Both the position numbers and the translations under genes were made by a program. Below, piece by piece: positions 50,869-61,326 of a stretch of DNA of 64,000 bases. The notes below the pieces were generated by a model. That model did not search any database, had not been told where the DNA came from, and was given only the letters and a program-made list of their open reading frames with translations. The stretch lies in assembly GCA_031264245.1 (NCBI GenBank), contig JAISEG010000002.1, forward strand, positions 186,001 through 250,000, given 5' to 3'. Origin of the DNA: Oscillospiraceae bacterium (lineage in GTDB: Bacteria; Bacillota; Clostridia; Oscillospirales; JAAYOS01). Numbering within the stretch: position 1 is the stretch's first letter; each line of letters starts with the position of its first letter.

Positions 50869-51984
50869 CTACAAAATAATTTCCTCTATCGCAGAAAGCA
50901 GCGCGTCCACATCCCCTGCGTCATTTTGGGAGGAGAAGCTCACCCGTACAGCCGAGCGTATGAGCCTTTTATCTATATGCATCGCATCAAGCACATGGCT
51001 GTCCTTCCCCTTCGCGCAGGCGGAACCGCTGGACACATATATGTTCCTGCTTTCAAGCATCCTGATGAGCACCTCGGACGGATACTTCGGCACGGAGAAA
51101 TTTACTATCGAATTTCCCGCCGCGATAACCGTGACCCCGCTCAGCTTCTCCAGACCCTCCAAAAGACGCCCGCGCAGCTGCCCGATAAGCCCGATGTTCA
51201 TATCCATGCCGCCCGCAGCCTCCTGCGCGGCGACCCCGAAGCCGGATATTCCGCCCACCGCCTCGGTTCCGGGGCGCATACCCTTTTGCTGTCCTCCGCC
51301 GAACATGTACGGCGGCAGATTGACTCCCTTTTTGATGTACAGCGCGCCCACACCCTTGGGACCGTGTATCTTGTGCGAGCTAAGGCTGAGCATGTCCGCC
51401 CCGAGCTCGGCCGGAGTAAATTTATATTTCATAAACGCCTGAACGGCGTCGGTGTGTACAAGCCCCTCCGGGTTCTTCTCCTTAAACAATTTTGCGGCCT
51501 TGTCAACCGGCAGCAGCGTACCCGTCTCATTGTTTATAAGCATCATCGACAGCAGCGCCGTATCGGGACGGATGAGACTTTCAAGCTCCTCGAGCGATAT
51601 GCTTCCCGTCCTTGTGCTTCTCAGATAATTGACCTCAAAGCCCTTTGTTTCAAGATATTTAGCCGTATTCAGCACAGCGGGGTGCTCCGCAGAGGTGGTG
51701 ATTATGTGCCGCCCCTTGCGCGCAAGCGACTCCGCGCCCCGAATGAGCGCAAAATTATCAGCCTCGGTTCCGCCCGAGGTAAAGTATATCTCATCCCCGG
51801 CGCAGCCCAAAGCCTTTGCCACCCTTTCTCTCGCGGTCTCCACCAGCCCCTCCGCCTCGATTCCCATTTTGTGAACCGAGGAAGGGTTCCCGTACGCGGT
51901 CTCCATCGCGTACAGAACAGCCGCCGCCGCGCCTGCCGACACTCTGGTCGTCGAGGCGTTGTCAAGGTAATGAAGCTCATTCAT
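50869..51984 (-). CDS. Cysteine desulfurase (NifS/IscS family)
   Basis: This PLP enzyme releases sulfur from cysteine for iron-sulfur clusters or thio-tRNA. The 371-residue sequence shows YLDNASTT, GNPSSVHKMG, FTSGGTEADNFAL, SAEHPAV, the PLP lysine K205 in SSHKIHGPKG, and the catalytic Cys C323 in SSGSACAKGKDSHVL. The long loop between the last strand and Cys is of the NifS/IscS type rather than SufS. The ATG at 51984 has AGGTGG 7 nt upstream. No IscU or ThiI gene is adjacent. Confidence 0.95.
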   Translation of the reverse strand: MNELHYLDNASTTRVSAGAAAAVLYAMETAYGNPSSVHKMGIEAEGLVETARERVAKALGCAGDEIYFTSGGTEADNFALIRGAESLARKGRHIITTSAEHPAVLNTAKYLETKGFEVNYLRSTRTGSISLEELESLIRPDTALLSMMLINNETGTLLPVDKAAKLFKEKNPEGLVHTDAVQAFMKYKFTPAELGADMLSLSSHKIHGPKGVGALYIKKGVNLPPYMFGGGQQKGMRPGTEAVGGISGFGVAAQEAAGGMDMNIGLIGQLRGRLLEGLEKLSGVTVIAAGNSIVNFSVPKYPSEVLIRMLESRNIYVSSGSACAKGKDSHVLDAMHIDKRLIRSAVRVSFSSQNDAGDVDALLSAIEEIIL

Positions 51985-52109
51985 CACAAAACCACCTTAT
52001 ATCTTACACCTTACACAAATACAAAATACAAATCTGTTCATAGCTTATGCCGGAAGCGCCGAAAAAATGCTTTTCTTACGCCTTGTCAATGTCAGCGCGG
52101 GGCAGCCAC

Positions 52110-53030
52110 CTAATTCCTCGCCTTGTGATTCATCGTGACCTTTGTGGCGTGCAAACTGTGATAAATAATATACTGCTTTGTATACACCGATCGCCCTTCC
52201 TTATATGCGCCGTTGTCCTTTATCTCCTCATCAATTTCGGCGCAAATTTTGTTTATCTCCCCAAATTTGTGAATCCTCAGGTAATTCGGATGCAGCTGCG
52301 GCTTCACAAAGCAGAGAACCGTATACAGTAGGAACAGCGGGAATATTATCGAAAACACGATAACAAGGAAGAAATCGGTTATTTCATCATCCACCTTCAA
52401 ATATCTCAGCTCCAGGCAGTATGATGCGACCTCCATGCCCACAGCTTCGCCGTCCACCCCCATGTCATGCCCGATGTAGAGCGGAAGCTCGCTGAAGCAG
52501 GCGTAAAGCACCGTCTCCCCCGGGGTCAGCGTTTCGCCCACAGGCATAAGCGCTACAACGTTTTTCCCGTCAATCGTAACCATCGCGACCTTCTGCACCG
52601 CGTCCGGCGGCGCGACGTCCCCTCTCGCCGGGTCGTACCGCGACGCCGCAAGGATGGCGTCCAGCGGCGCGGAGTATGCTATACCCAGCTCCCTGTAGCT
52701 TTCCACCTCCACCTTGAAGCGGTATTTGTTCCCGTCCCGGTAAACCTCGTCCAGCCTCAGCATCGGCGGCAGCGTCACCCCATATTCGCCCGTATTGAAG
52801 TACTCGGTCTGCTCGGTTATCTCCAGCAGCTTGGCGTCGTCCCACAGCCTGCCGCTGTCAAGCGTATACCCCGAGGTGAAGGCGTTTAAAAAATACACCC
52901 CCGCCGAGCTCATATACCAGCAGTATAAGCCAAAGAGAAGCAGCGCCCAAAAGAGCAGCATAAATACGTTTTTCCGAGTCAAGCCATATATATAACCCCT
53001 GTTTATTTTCAGCTTAAGTATTTTCTTCAT
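52110..53030 (-). CDS. Unknown membrane protein with two TM segments
   Basis: I cannot assign this protein of 306 residues. TM1 is at about 20-42 (NVFMLLFWALLLFGLYCWYM) and TM2 at about 226-250 (FFLVIVFSIIFPLFLLYTVLCF). An extracytoplasmic domain of about 180 residues lies between, rich in beta strands (YRFKVEVESY, VAMVTIDGKNVVALMPVGE). A basic cytoplasmic tail of about 55 residues follows. The ATG at 53030 directly abuts GAGGA; a TTG at 53066 is the alternative. Gaps of about 75-125 bases separate it from comM and the desulfurase. Confidence 0.78.
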   Translation of the reverse strand: MKKILKLKINRGYIYGLTRKNVFMLLFWALLLFGLYCWYMSSAGVYFLNAFTSGYTLDSGRLWDDAKLLEITEQTEYFNTGEYGVTLPPMLRLDEVYRDGNKYRFKVEVESYRELGIAYSAPLDAILAASRYDPARGDVAPPDAVQKVAMVTIDGKNVVALMPVGETLTPGETVLYACFSELPLYIGHDMGVDGEAVGMEVASYCLELRYLKVDDEITDFFLVIVFSIIFPLFLLYTVLCFVKPQLHPNYLRIHKFGEINKICAEIDEEIKDNGAYKEGRSVYTKQYIIYHSLHATKVTMNHKARN

Positions 53031-53104
53031 TCCTCGTTTGCCGCCGCAAATATACGGCTCTCCCAATCAAATATTTTGTGCCGGACGAGATCGGCCGCGA
53101 ACGG

Positions 53105-54622
<1,518 letters not shown>

Positions 54623-54918
54623 ACGCCGCCACCTCCGGACAGCCCGGAATTCTCTTTCCCGCCAAGGCTTATTTTTCTCATAGAAGCAAATCTCCAATAT
54701 CCCGGAGGCGCCTCCTCCCAAGGGAACAGCCTCCTAAAAATTCATATTTTATACTAGTATTATACATAATACACCAGAAATGTACAATATGCAATAGATG
54801 TATCTCGTTTAAACTGCCTTTGTTGTATAAAATATTAATAATTTTCTGCACACAGCGTATAAAATCACTGCTTGTACATAAAAAAGTTGAGATTTTCAGA
54901 AAAATAGAACTTTTATTG

Positions 54919-54947
54919 TTTACACAATTATCTTTTAGTGGTAGAAT
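54919..54947 (+). promoter_or_regulatory. Sigma-A promoter for the pyruvate oxidoreductase
   Basis: TTTACA and TAGAAT are spaced by 17 bases. The leader of about 180 nt contains copy A of the dispersed element. The 511-base gap from 54623 to 55133 is otherwise AT-rich. Confidence 0.65.
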
Positions 54948-54979
54948 ATCTCATGGACAGGCATGTCCTGTCTTTTTTA

Positions 54980-55086
54980 TGGATCGCGGTGCAATACACC
55001 GCCCTTTCTGGCGGGCTTTTATCCGTGCACCAACCCCGCAGGCGGTATACGCTTAGACCGTAGCTGAAACTATGGGGAGGTTCATC
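54980..55086 (+). repeat. Dispersed structured element, copy A
   Basis: About 107 bases with GGTGCAATACACCGCC, CCGCC/GGCGG stems and TATGGGGAGGTTCATC, alignable with copy B at 47219-47330. It ends 47 bases before the oxidoreductase start codon and points the same way as the gene. The last block GGGGAGGTTCAT also occurs at 8352-8363 beside plsX. Confidence 0.65.
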
Positions 55087-55133
55087 ATTTCATCTTTTTT
55101 ATGATTTATATTTTATGAGGAGGACATCAAGTA

Positions 55134-58100
55134 ATGGCACGAAAGAAAAAAACCATGGACGGCAACACTGCCGCCGCGCATGTCGCTTACGCCTTCACCG
55201 ACGTTGCCGGCATCTATCCCATCACCCCGTCGTCGGTCATGGCCGAGCTTTCCGACAAATGGGCGGCCGAGGGTCAGAAAAATATCTTCGGGCAGACCGT
55301 TAAGGTGGTGGAAATGCAGTCGGAGGCGGGCGCCGCCGGCGTAGTTCACGGCTCCCTCGCGGCGGGCGCGCTCACAACCACATTCACAGCCTCTCAGGGA
55401 CTTCTTCTTATGATCCCTAATATGTATAAAATAGCCGGGGAGCTTTTGCCCGGCGTTATTCACGTCTCCGCCCGGGCTGTCGCTTCCCACGCGCTCAATA
55501 TCTTCGGCGATCACTCCGACGTTATGGCGTGCCGCGCGACAGGCTTCGCGATGCTTGCGGCAAGCAACCCGCAGGAGGTCATGGATCTGGGCGCGGTGGC
55601 GCACCTGTCCGCTATCAAGGGCAGGATTCCGTTCCTTCACTTCTTTGACGGCTTCCGCACCTCGCACGAGCAGCAGAAGATCGAAATATGGGACTATGAC
55701 GAGCTTGCAAAGCTTGTCGATTACGACGCGGTGGATCGCTTCCGCGCAAATTCCCTCAACCCGGAGCACCCCGTTCTCCGCGGCTCCGCGCAAAACGGCG
55801 ATATCTTCTTCCAGGCGCGCGAATCCTGCAACACCTACTACGACGAGCTGCCCTCCGTTGTCGAGGAATATATGAACAGGGTAAACGCCGAAATCGGCAC
55901 CGACTACAAGCTGTTCAACTACTACGGCGCTCCCGACGCGGAGCATGTCATCGTCGCCATGGGTTCGGTCTGCGACACGATAGAGGAAACCATCGACTAC
56001 CTTGCAAAGCAGGGTGAAAAGGTCGGACTGCTCAAGGTCCGCCTCTACCGCCCGTTCGCCACCGCCAAGTTTGTCGAGGCGCTTCCGAAGAGCTGCAAGG
56101 CTATCTCCGTGCTGGACCGCACAAAGGAGCCCGGCTCACAGGGCGAGCCGCTCTATCTCGACGTTATCACCGCCCTGCGTGAAAACGGCATAGACGGCAT
56201 CAGCGTGTACGGCGGACGCTACGGTCTCGGTTCAAAGGACACCCCTCCCTCCAACATCATCGCCGTCTACCGCAACATGCAGTCCTCCGCTCCCAAGAAG
56301 GAGTTTACAATCGGCATCACCGACGACGTCACCAACCTCTCCCTTCCCTCGGCTGAAAATCCGAACACCACGCCTGAGGGCATCATCTCCTGCAAATTCT
56401 GGGGGCTTGGCTCCGACGGCACGGTGGGCGCGAACAAGAACGCCATAAAGATCATCGGCGACCACACCGACATGAACGCCCAGGCGTATTTCTTCTACGA
56501 CTCGAAGAAATCCGGCGGTATCACCGTCTCCCACCTGCGCTTCGGCAACCAGCCCATCAAATCGACCTACTATATTTCACAGGCCGACTTTGTCGCCTGC
56601 CACAACCCCTCCTACATCGGCAAGTATGACATGGTTCAGGACGTCCGCAAGGGCGGCACCTTCCTTATAAACGCTCCGTGGACCGACGCGGACATTTCCT
56701 CGCACCTTCCCGCGAAGGACAAGAAATATATCGCCGACAACGACATCAAGGTCTATGTCGTCGACGGTATCAAGATAGCCAAGGAGCTGGGGCTCGGCGG
56801 ACGTATAAACATGATTTTGATGTCCGCGTTCTTCTGCCTGACCAAAATACTCCCGATCGACGACGCCGTTGAGTACATGCGAAACGCGGTCGTCGCCTCC
56901 TACGGCAAGCGCGGCGAAGCCGTTGTAAATATGAACTACGCCGCCATTGACGCGGGCAAGGACGCCGTACACGCCATCAAAGTGCCCGCCGATTGGAGCA
57001 ATCCGGGCGCTGACGAAGCCGCCGAAGCTGTAACCGGCGACCGCCAGACCTTGGTCGACTTTGTGACAAACGTTATGAACCCGGTCAACGCGCAGCGCGG
57101 CGACAGGCTTCCCGTCTCCGCCTTTAAGGGCGCGGAGGACGGCACCTTCCCGCAGGGCAGCTCCGCCTACGAAAAACGCGGCATCGCCGTTGACGTACCA
57201 AAGTGGATACCCGAAAACTGCATACAGTGCAACCAGTGCTCCTTTGTCTGCCCGCACGCCGTTATCCGCCCGTTCGCCGCGACTGAGGACGAGGTGAAGG
57301 CGGCTCCCGCCGGTTACCAGTCAAAGAAAATGATCGGCAAGGGACTTGACGCCTACCAGTATTCCATCGTCGTTTCCACCTACGACTGCACAGGCTGCGG
57401 CGCGTGCGCCAACACCTGTCCGGCCAAGACCAAGGCGCTTGAGATGGTTCCTCTCGAAACAATGACCGGGATGCAGGAGGTTTTCAACTACGCGTTTGAA
57501 AAGCTGTCCGACAAGCCGGAAATCTATGACGCGTTCAAGGTCGATTCTGTCAAGGGCTCGCAGTTCAAGCAGCCGCTTCTCGAGTTCTCCGGCGCGTGCG
57601 CGGGCTGCGTTGAAACGGCGTACGCCAAGCTCATCACCCAGCTTTTCGGCGACAGGATGCTCATCGCCAACGCCACCGGCTGCTCCTCCATCTGGGGCGG
57701 TTCGGCGCCCTCCACACCGTACACCGTAAACCGTGAGGGCAAGGGTCCCGCCTGGGCAAACTCACTGTTTGAGGACAACGCCGAATACGGCTACGGCATG
57801 TTCCTTGGAATGGGGCAGCGCCGCACACGTCTCATCGACACGGTTTCAAAGCTTGTTGAGGTGCCGTACTGCGACTCCGCGCTGGTCGAGGCCGGAAAGG
57901 CATGGCTTGAAAACGCGTTCGACGGCGAAGGCTCGAAGGATGCGTCCGCGAAGCTTCTCGAAGCCTGCAAGGAGGCGCTTGACGTAGACCTCACCGGCAC
58001 CGAGTGGGAAGCGGATTGGATCAAAAACGGGCGTATCTGCGGATGTGACGCGTGTACCCTCGCCCGCGAGGTGGTCAAAAACGCCGACATCCTCGTCAAG

Positions 58101-58757
58101 AAATCCATCTGGGTCTTCGGCGGCGACGGCTGGGCGTACGACATCGGCTTCGGCGGACTCGACCATGTTATCGCGTCGGGACAGGACGTCAATATATTCG
58201 TGTTCGACACCGAGGTCTATTCCAACACAGGCGGTCAGGCCTCAAAGGCCTCTCAGATAGGACAGGTCGCCCAGTTTGCGGCGGCGGGCAAGGTTCAGGC
58301 GAAGAAGAGCCTCAGCGAAATCGCCATGACCTACGGCAACGTATATGTTGCGCAGGTGGCCATGGGCGCGAATATGAACCAGACCGTCAAGGCTATTGCC
58401 GACGCCGAGGCATACCCGGGACCGTCCATCGTCATCGGATATTCACCGTGTATCAACCACGGGCTCAAGAACGGAATGGGCAAGGCTATGGACGAGACCA
58501 AAGCCGCCGTTGAAGCGGGCTACTGGCACAACTTCCGCTACGACCCGCGCCTGAGAGGGGTCGAGGGCAAGGACGCGTTCCAGCTTGACAGCAAGGAGCC
58601 GACCGCTTCCTACAAGGACTTCATCAGAGGCGAGGTCCGCTACTCCAGCCTTGAGCGCAGCTTCCCGGAAAAAGCCGCGGAATTGTTCGAGCTTGCTGAG
58701 CAGACAGCCGCCGAGCAGTATAAAAAGCTTGAGCGCATGAAGGAGCTTTATAAGTAA
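55134..58757 (+). CDS. nifJ: Pyruvate:ferredoxin (flavodoxin) oxidoreductase, single-chain
   Basis: The central anaerobic enzyme that turns pyruvate and CoA into acetyl-CoA, CO2 and reduced ferredoxin or flavodoxin. The 1207-residue protein fuses all domains: pyrimidine-binding N-terminus (YPITPSSVMAELSDKW), gamma and CoA domains, two 4Fe-4S ferredoxin clusters (CIQCNQCSFVCP near 695 and CTGCGACANTCP near 751), an extra cluster-binding Cys (GACAGCVET and ATGCSSIWG), and the TPP site GGDGWAYDIGFGGLDH near 995 with SNTGGQASKAS. AGGAGG lies 10 nt before the ATG. It is likely strongly expressed. Confidence 0.98.
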   Translation: MARKKKTMDGNTAAAHVAYAFTDVAGIYPITPSSVMAELSDKWAAEGQKNIFGQTVKVVEMQSEAGAAGVVHGSLAAGALTTTFTASQGLLLMIPNMYKIAGELLPGVIHVSARAVASHALNIFGDHSDVMACRATGFAMLAASNPQEVMDLGAVAHLSAIKGRIPFLHFFDGFRTSHEQQKIEIWDYDELAKLVDYDAVDRFRANSLNPEHPVLRGSAQNGDIFFQARESCNTYYDELPSVVEEYMNRVNAEIGTDYKLFNYYGAPDAEHVIVAMGSVCDTIEETIDYLAKQGEKVGLLKVRLYRPFATAKFVEALPKSCKAISVLDRTKEPGSQGEPLYLDVITALRENGIDGISVYGGRYGLGSKDTPPSNIIAVYRNMQSSAPKKEFTIGITDDVTNLSLPSAENPNTTPEGIISCKFWGLGSDGTVGANKNAIKIIGDHTDMNAQAYFFYDSKKSGGITVSHLRFGNQPIKSTYYISQADFVACHNPSYIGKYDMVQDVRKGGTFLINAPWTDADISSHLPAKDKKYIADNDIKVYVVDGIKIAKELGLGGRINMILMSAFFCLTKILPIDDAVEYMRNAVVASYGKRGEAVVNMNYAAIDAGKDAVHAIKVPADWSNPGADEAAEAVTGDRQTLVDFVTNVMNPVNAQRGDRLPVSAFKGAEDGTFPQGSSAYEKRGIAVDVPKWIPENCIQCNQCSFVCPHAVIRPFAATEDEVKAAPAGYQSKKMIGKGLDAYQYSIVVSTYDCTGCGACANTCPAKTKALEMVPLETMTGMQEVFNYAFEKLSDKPEIYDAFKVDSVKGSQFKQPLLEFSGACAGCVETAYAKLITQLFGDRMLIANATGCSSIWGGSAPSTPYTVNREGKGPAWANSLFEDNAEYGYGMFLGMGQRRTRLIDTVSKLVEVPYCDSALVEAGKAWLENAFDGEGSKDASAKLLEACKEALDVDLTGTEWEADWIKNGRICGCDACTLAREVVKNADILVKKSIWVFGGDGWAYDIGFGGLDHVIASGQDVNIFVFDTEVYSNTGGQASKASQIGQVAQFAAAGKVQAKKSLSEIAMTYGNVYVAQVAMGANMNQTVKAIADAEAYPGPSIVIGYSPCINHGLKNGMGKAMDETKAAVEAGYWHNFRYDPRLRGVEGKDAFQLDSKEPTASYKDFIRGEVRYSSLERSFPEKAAELFELAEQTAAEQYKKLERMKELYK

Positions 58758-58857
58758 TACCAATCAGGTAAAAAACATAGATAAGCCTTTCGGGGCGCAA
58801 AAGCATATATCCAACTTTTGCGCCCCGAAAGGCTATGTTTTTAACCTGGATTGGTAT
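58757..58857 (+). terminator. Terminator after the pyruvate oxidoreductase
   Basis: An inner 20-bp perfect stem AGCCTTTCGGGGCGCAAAAG (58784-58803) with its complement at 58815-58834 and an 11-nt loop is followed by ATGTTTTTAA. Outer arms ATACCAATC/GATTGGTAT extend it over about 100 nt. It begins at the stop codon. Confidence 0.8.
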
Positions 58858-58879
58858 AAGTCTCCCTGTAAAATCCAAT

Positions 58880-58922
58880 GGACTTCATTTGAAGCTCGCT
58901 TTGCGAGCTTCAAATGAAGTCC
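58880..58922. repeat. 20-bp perfect hairpin with TTT loop
   Basis: GGACTTCATTTGAAGCTCGC and its exact complement flank TTT. No U-run follows directly. Same plan as the hairpins at 35432 and 47469, lying between the oxidoreductase terminator and the promoter of the MetRS gene. Confidence 0.6.
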
Positions 58923-58944
58923 TTAACTTTGGTATAAAAATATT

Positions 58945-58973
58945 TTGCAAACCGGGCATAATTATGATATAGT
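58945..58973 (+). promoter_or_regulatory. Sigma-A promoter for the MetRS gene
   Basis: TTGCAA and TATAGT are spaced by 17 bases. The predicted leader is about 50 nt. Confidence 0.65.
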
Positions 58974-59030
58974 TCATTTTAATATTTCTATCAAATTTAG
59001 CATAAATCATCATTTGAGAGGATGTCGTCT

Positions 59031-61031
59031 ATGACAAATGAGATAAAGGAAAAAATGAATACCCGCCCATCGTTTCCGGAACACGCGGTGGTAACGGGCG
59101 GAATGCCCTACGGCAACAAGGATCTGCACTTTGGTCATGTGGGCGGCATGTTTGTTCACGCGGATACCTTTGCCAGATTCCTCCGTGACCGCATAGGCGG
59201 TGAAAATGTTATCTTTGTCTCCGGCACCGACTGCTACGGCTCGCCCATCACCGAAAGCTACAGGAAGGAATGTGAAGCCGGGACCTTCAGCGGAAGCATC
59301 ACCGACTACGCAAAAATGAATCACGCTTTGCAGGTCGAAACCCTGAACGGCTTTCTTATCAAGCCGGAGCTCTTCGCCGCGTCCGCTTTTGGCCGCGCGT
59401 CCGAGATTCATAAGGAGATATCCGACTACTTCATAGAAACCCTGCACAAAAACGGTCATCTCACTAAGACCACAACCCTGCAATTTTACGACCCGGAACG
59501 GGGAGTCTTTTTAAACGGGCGTCAGGTGGTCGGGCGCTGCCCGATATCCGGCTGCCAGTCGGACAAGGGTTACGCGGACGAATGTGCCCTTGGGCATCAG
59601 TATCCGCCCTCCGAGCTTATAAACCCGAAGAGCGCCCTCACCGGAAAAACCCCGGAAATGGTCGAGGTGTCCAACTGGTACGTAAAGACCGACGAGATGC
59701 ATGACCTGCTTCGCGAATGGAGCGCCGAACTGAAAGCCCGCCCCTCCACCCGTCCCTTCTCCGCCGCTGCCATAGAGGAATTTCTCGAGCCGCCGGTCAT
59801 CTACCTCAAGCGGGATTACCTGGACGAGCTGGACGGCTTAAAGGGTGAGCTGCCCGGCTTTGAGCTTCGGGACGACGGCAAGAACAAAGCGAGCGTCGCC
59901 CTCGTGTTTGACAGGCTTGCGGAGCGGGAGGCCGCCTGCGAGCTGCTCAGCGGCAAAGGTATCAACTTCCGCACCGGAAAGACCCTTGTCCCCTTCCGCC
60001 TGACCGGCAACATCGAGTGGGGAGTACCCGCTCCCGCGCTTGAGGGTCTCGGCAATTTGACCGTCTGGGTCTGGCCGGAATCCCTCTGGGCGCCGATCTC
60101 ATTTGTTCAGACCTTCCTTGAGGTCAAAGGCGAAGACCGGGACGGATGGAAAAGGTGGTGGTGCGGGAAGACCTCCGGCGTATACCAGTTCATCGGGCAG
60201 GACAATATCTATTTTTACGGTCCGGCGCAGACCTCCATGTTTTTGGGAATGCAGGGGGAGCAGCCCTCCGCCGTTCCAGCGGAGGATCAGCTGCTTCTCA
60301 CAAATATAGTCGCAAACAGCCATCTCCTGTTCCTCGACAAAAAGGTCAGCTCCTCAAGCGAGATAAAGCCTCCGCTGGCGAGGGAGCTTTTGGACTACTA
60401 CACCCCCGAGCAGCTCAGAGCCCACTTTCTGGGGCTGGGGCTTGGAATACGAAGCGTCGGGTTCAATCCCAAGCCCCTGAATCCCAGGGCAAACGAAAAC
60501 GATTCCGACCCCGTGCTCAAGGAGGGCAACCTGCTGACCAACGTTTTCAACCGGGTGGCACGCTCCTGCTTCTACACCGCCCAGAAATATTGCGGCAGCG
60601 CCGTCCCATCCCGCCCGCTCTCCGCCGAAGCCGCGGATATGGCTGTGGAAGCCGTGCTGGACTACGAAAGGCTGATGTCACGCTGCGAGTTCCATCAGGT
60701 TATGAACCTGCTGGACACATATATACGCGGGATAAACAAATACTGGTCAAAATATATGAAGGAAGCGGACGCCGCCGACGATACGGAAAAGCGGCTTGAC
60801 ATCCTGGCGGACTGCCTGCACATGGTGCGTGTCGCCGCGGTCCTCACACATCCGGTCGCGCCCTCAGGCAGCGAAATGCTTGCGGATTACTTCAACCTCG
60901 GCTGCGATTTCTTCACCTGGGAGAATATCTTCCGTCCGATAGCCGACCTTGTCCCCCCGTCGCATAAGCTCAAATTCCTCGAACCCCGGGTGGATTTCTT
61001 CGCAAAGCACCCCTCACAGCTCGGCGAATAA
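59031..61031 (+). CDS. metG: Methionyl-tRNA synthetase, divergent
   Basis: A class I synthetase of 666 residues. VVTGGMPYGNKDLHFGHVGG at about 20-39 contains the HIGH-type motif as HFGH. A CPISGCQSDKGYADECALGH zinc-knuckle-like segment lies near 160-185, and VWVWPESLWAPISF and YQFIGQDNIYFYG near 340-395 are MetRS core segments. The KMSKS loop is replaced by DKKVSSSSE near 436-442, lacking the second Lys. The C-terminal helical anticodon domain is present, with no OB-fold tail. GAGAGG lies 9 nt before the ATG at 59031; an ATG at 59022 directly abuts it. Confidence 0.85.
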   Translation: MTNEIKEKMNTRPSFPEHAVVTGGMPYGNKDLHFGHVGGMFVHADTFARFLRDRIGGENVIFVSGTDCYGSPITESYRKECEAGTFSGSITDYAKMNHALQVETLNGFLIKPELFAASAFGRASEIHKEISDYFIETLHKNGHLTKTTTLQFYDPERGVFLNGRQVVGRCPISGCQSDKGYADECALGHQYPPSELINPKSALTGKTPEMVEVSNWYVKTDEMHDLLREWSAELKARPSTRPFSAAAIEEFLEPPVIYLKRDYLDELDGLKGELPGFELRDDGKNKASVALVFDRLAEREAACELLSGKGINFRTGKTLVPFRLTGNIEWGVPAPALEGLGNLTVWVWPESLWAPISFVQTFLEVKGEDRDGWKRWWCGKTSGVYQFIGQDNIYFYGPAQTSMFLGMQGEQPSAVPAEDQLLLTNIVANSHLLFLDKKVSSSSEIKPPLARELLDYYTPEQLRAHFLGLGLGIRSVGFNPKPLNPRANENDSDPVLKEGNLLTNVFNRVARSCFYTAQKYCGSAVPSRPLSAEAADMAVEAVLDYERLMSRCEFHQVMNLLDTYIRGINKYWSKYMKEADAADDTEKRLDILADCLHMVRVAAVLTHPVAPSGSEMLADYFNLGCDFFTWENIFRPIADLVPPSHKLKFLEPRVDFFAKHPSQLGE

Positions 61032-61076
61032 TAACACAGAACCGTGTCATAATCTAAGCTATAACGCAAACACATC

Positions 61077-61127
61077 CCGGAATGTCCGATTCGAGGTCTA
61101 ACGACCTCGAATCGGACATTCCGGGAT
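61077..61127. terminator. Long perfect palindrome after the MetRS gene
   Basis: TCCCGGAATGTCCGATTCGA extends to a stem of about 24 bp whose complement follows after a 3-nt centre (GGTC-TAA-CGACC). It lies about 45 nt beyond the MetRS stop and could act as a terminator, but no U-run is seen. Confidence 0.55.
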
Positions 61128-61326
61128 GTTGCGCTGACCCGGTAGCTCAGAAGCCCACCCTTGACCTGCAAACGCTGATCACGACCCTCCTGTATTCGGG
61201 GGCTTCGGCGCCGACCAAAAATATCCCGGTCGGCGGCGTGACGATGTTAAAATACCTTTTCGACTCGAGATGTGCCCAGTGGTAAAGCAGCTATCCGGGG
61301 AGACGCTCAACTGTCCCCGCCCGCGC
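61128..61326. other. Unexplained GC-rich spacer, possible gene remnant
   Basis: The 295-base gap between the MetRS and deacetylase genes is GC-rich beyond the palindrome and differs from the AT-rich spacers elsewhere. A plus-strand reading without stops gives LDLQTLITTLLYSG and IPVGGVTMLKYLF but has no start signal, and no hit to a known family came to mind. It may be the end of a decayed gene. Confidence 0.35.

Noticed and set aside
59010-59483. A 157-codon minus-strand frame opposite the MetRS start
   Set aside because: It is antisense to conserved MetRS motifs and has no homologous features.
61135-61300. tRNA-like strings GGTAGCTCAG and GCCCAGTGGTAAAGCA
   Set aside because: Neither is followed by a matching anticodon arm, T arm with TTCGA or acceptor stem.
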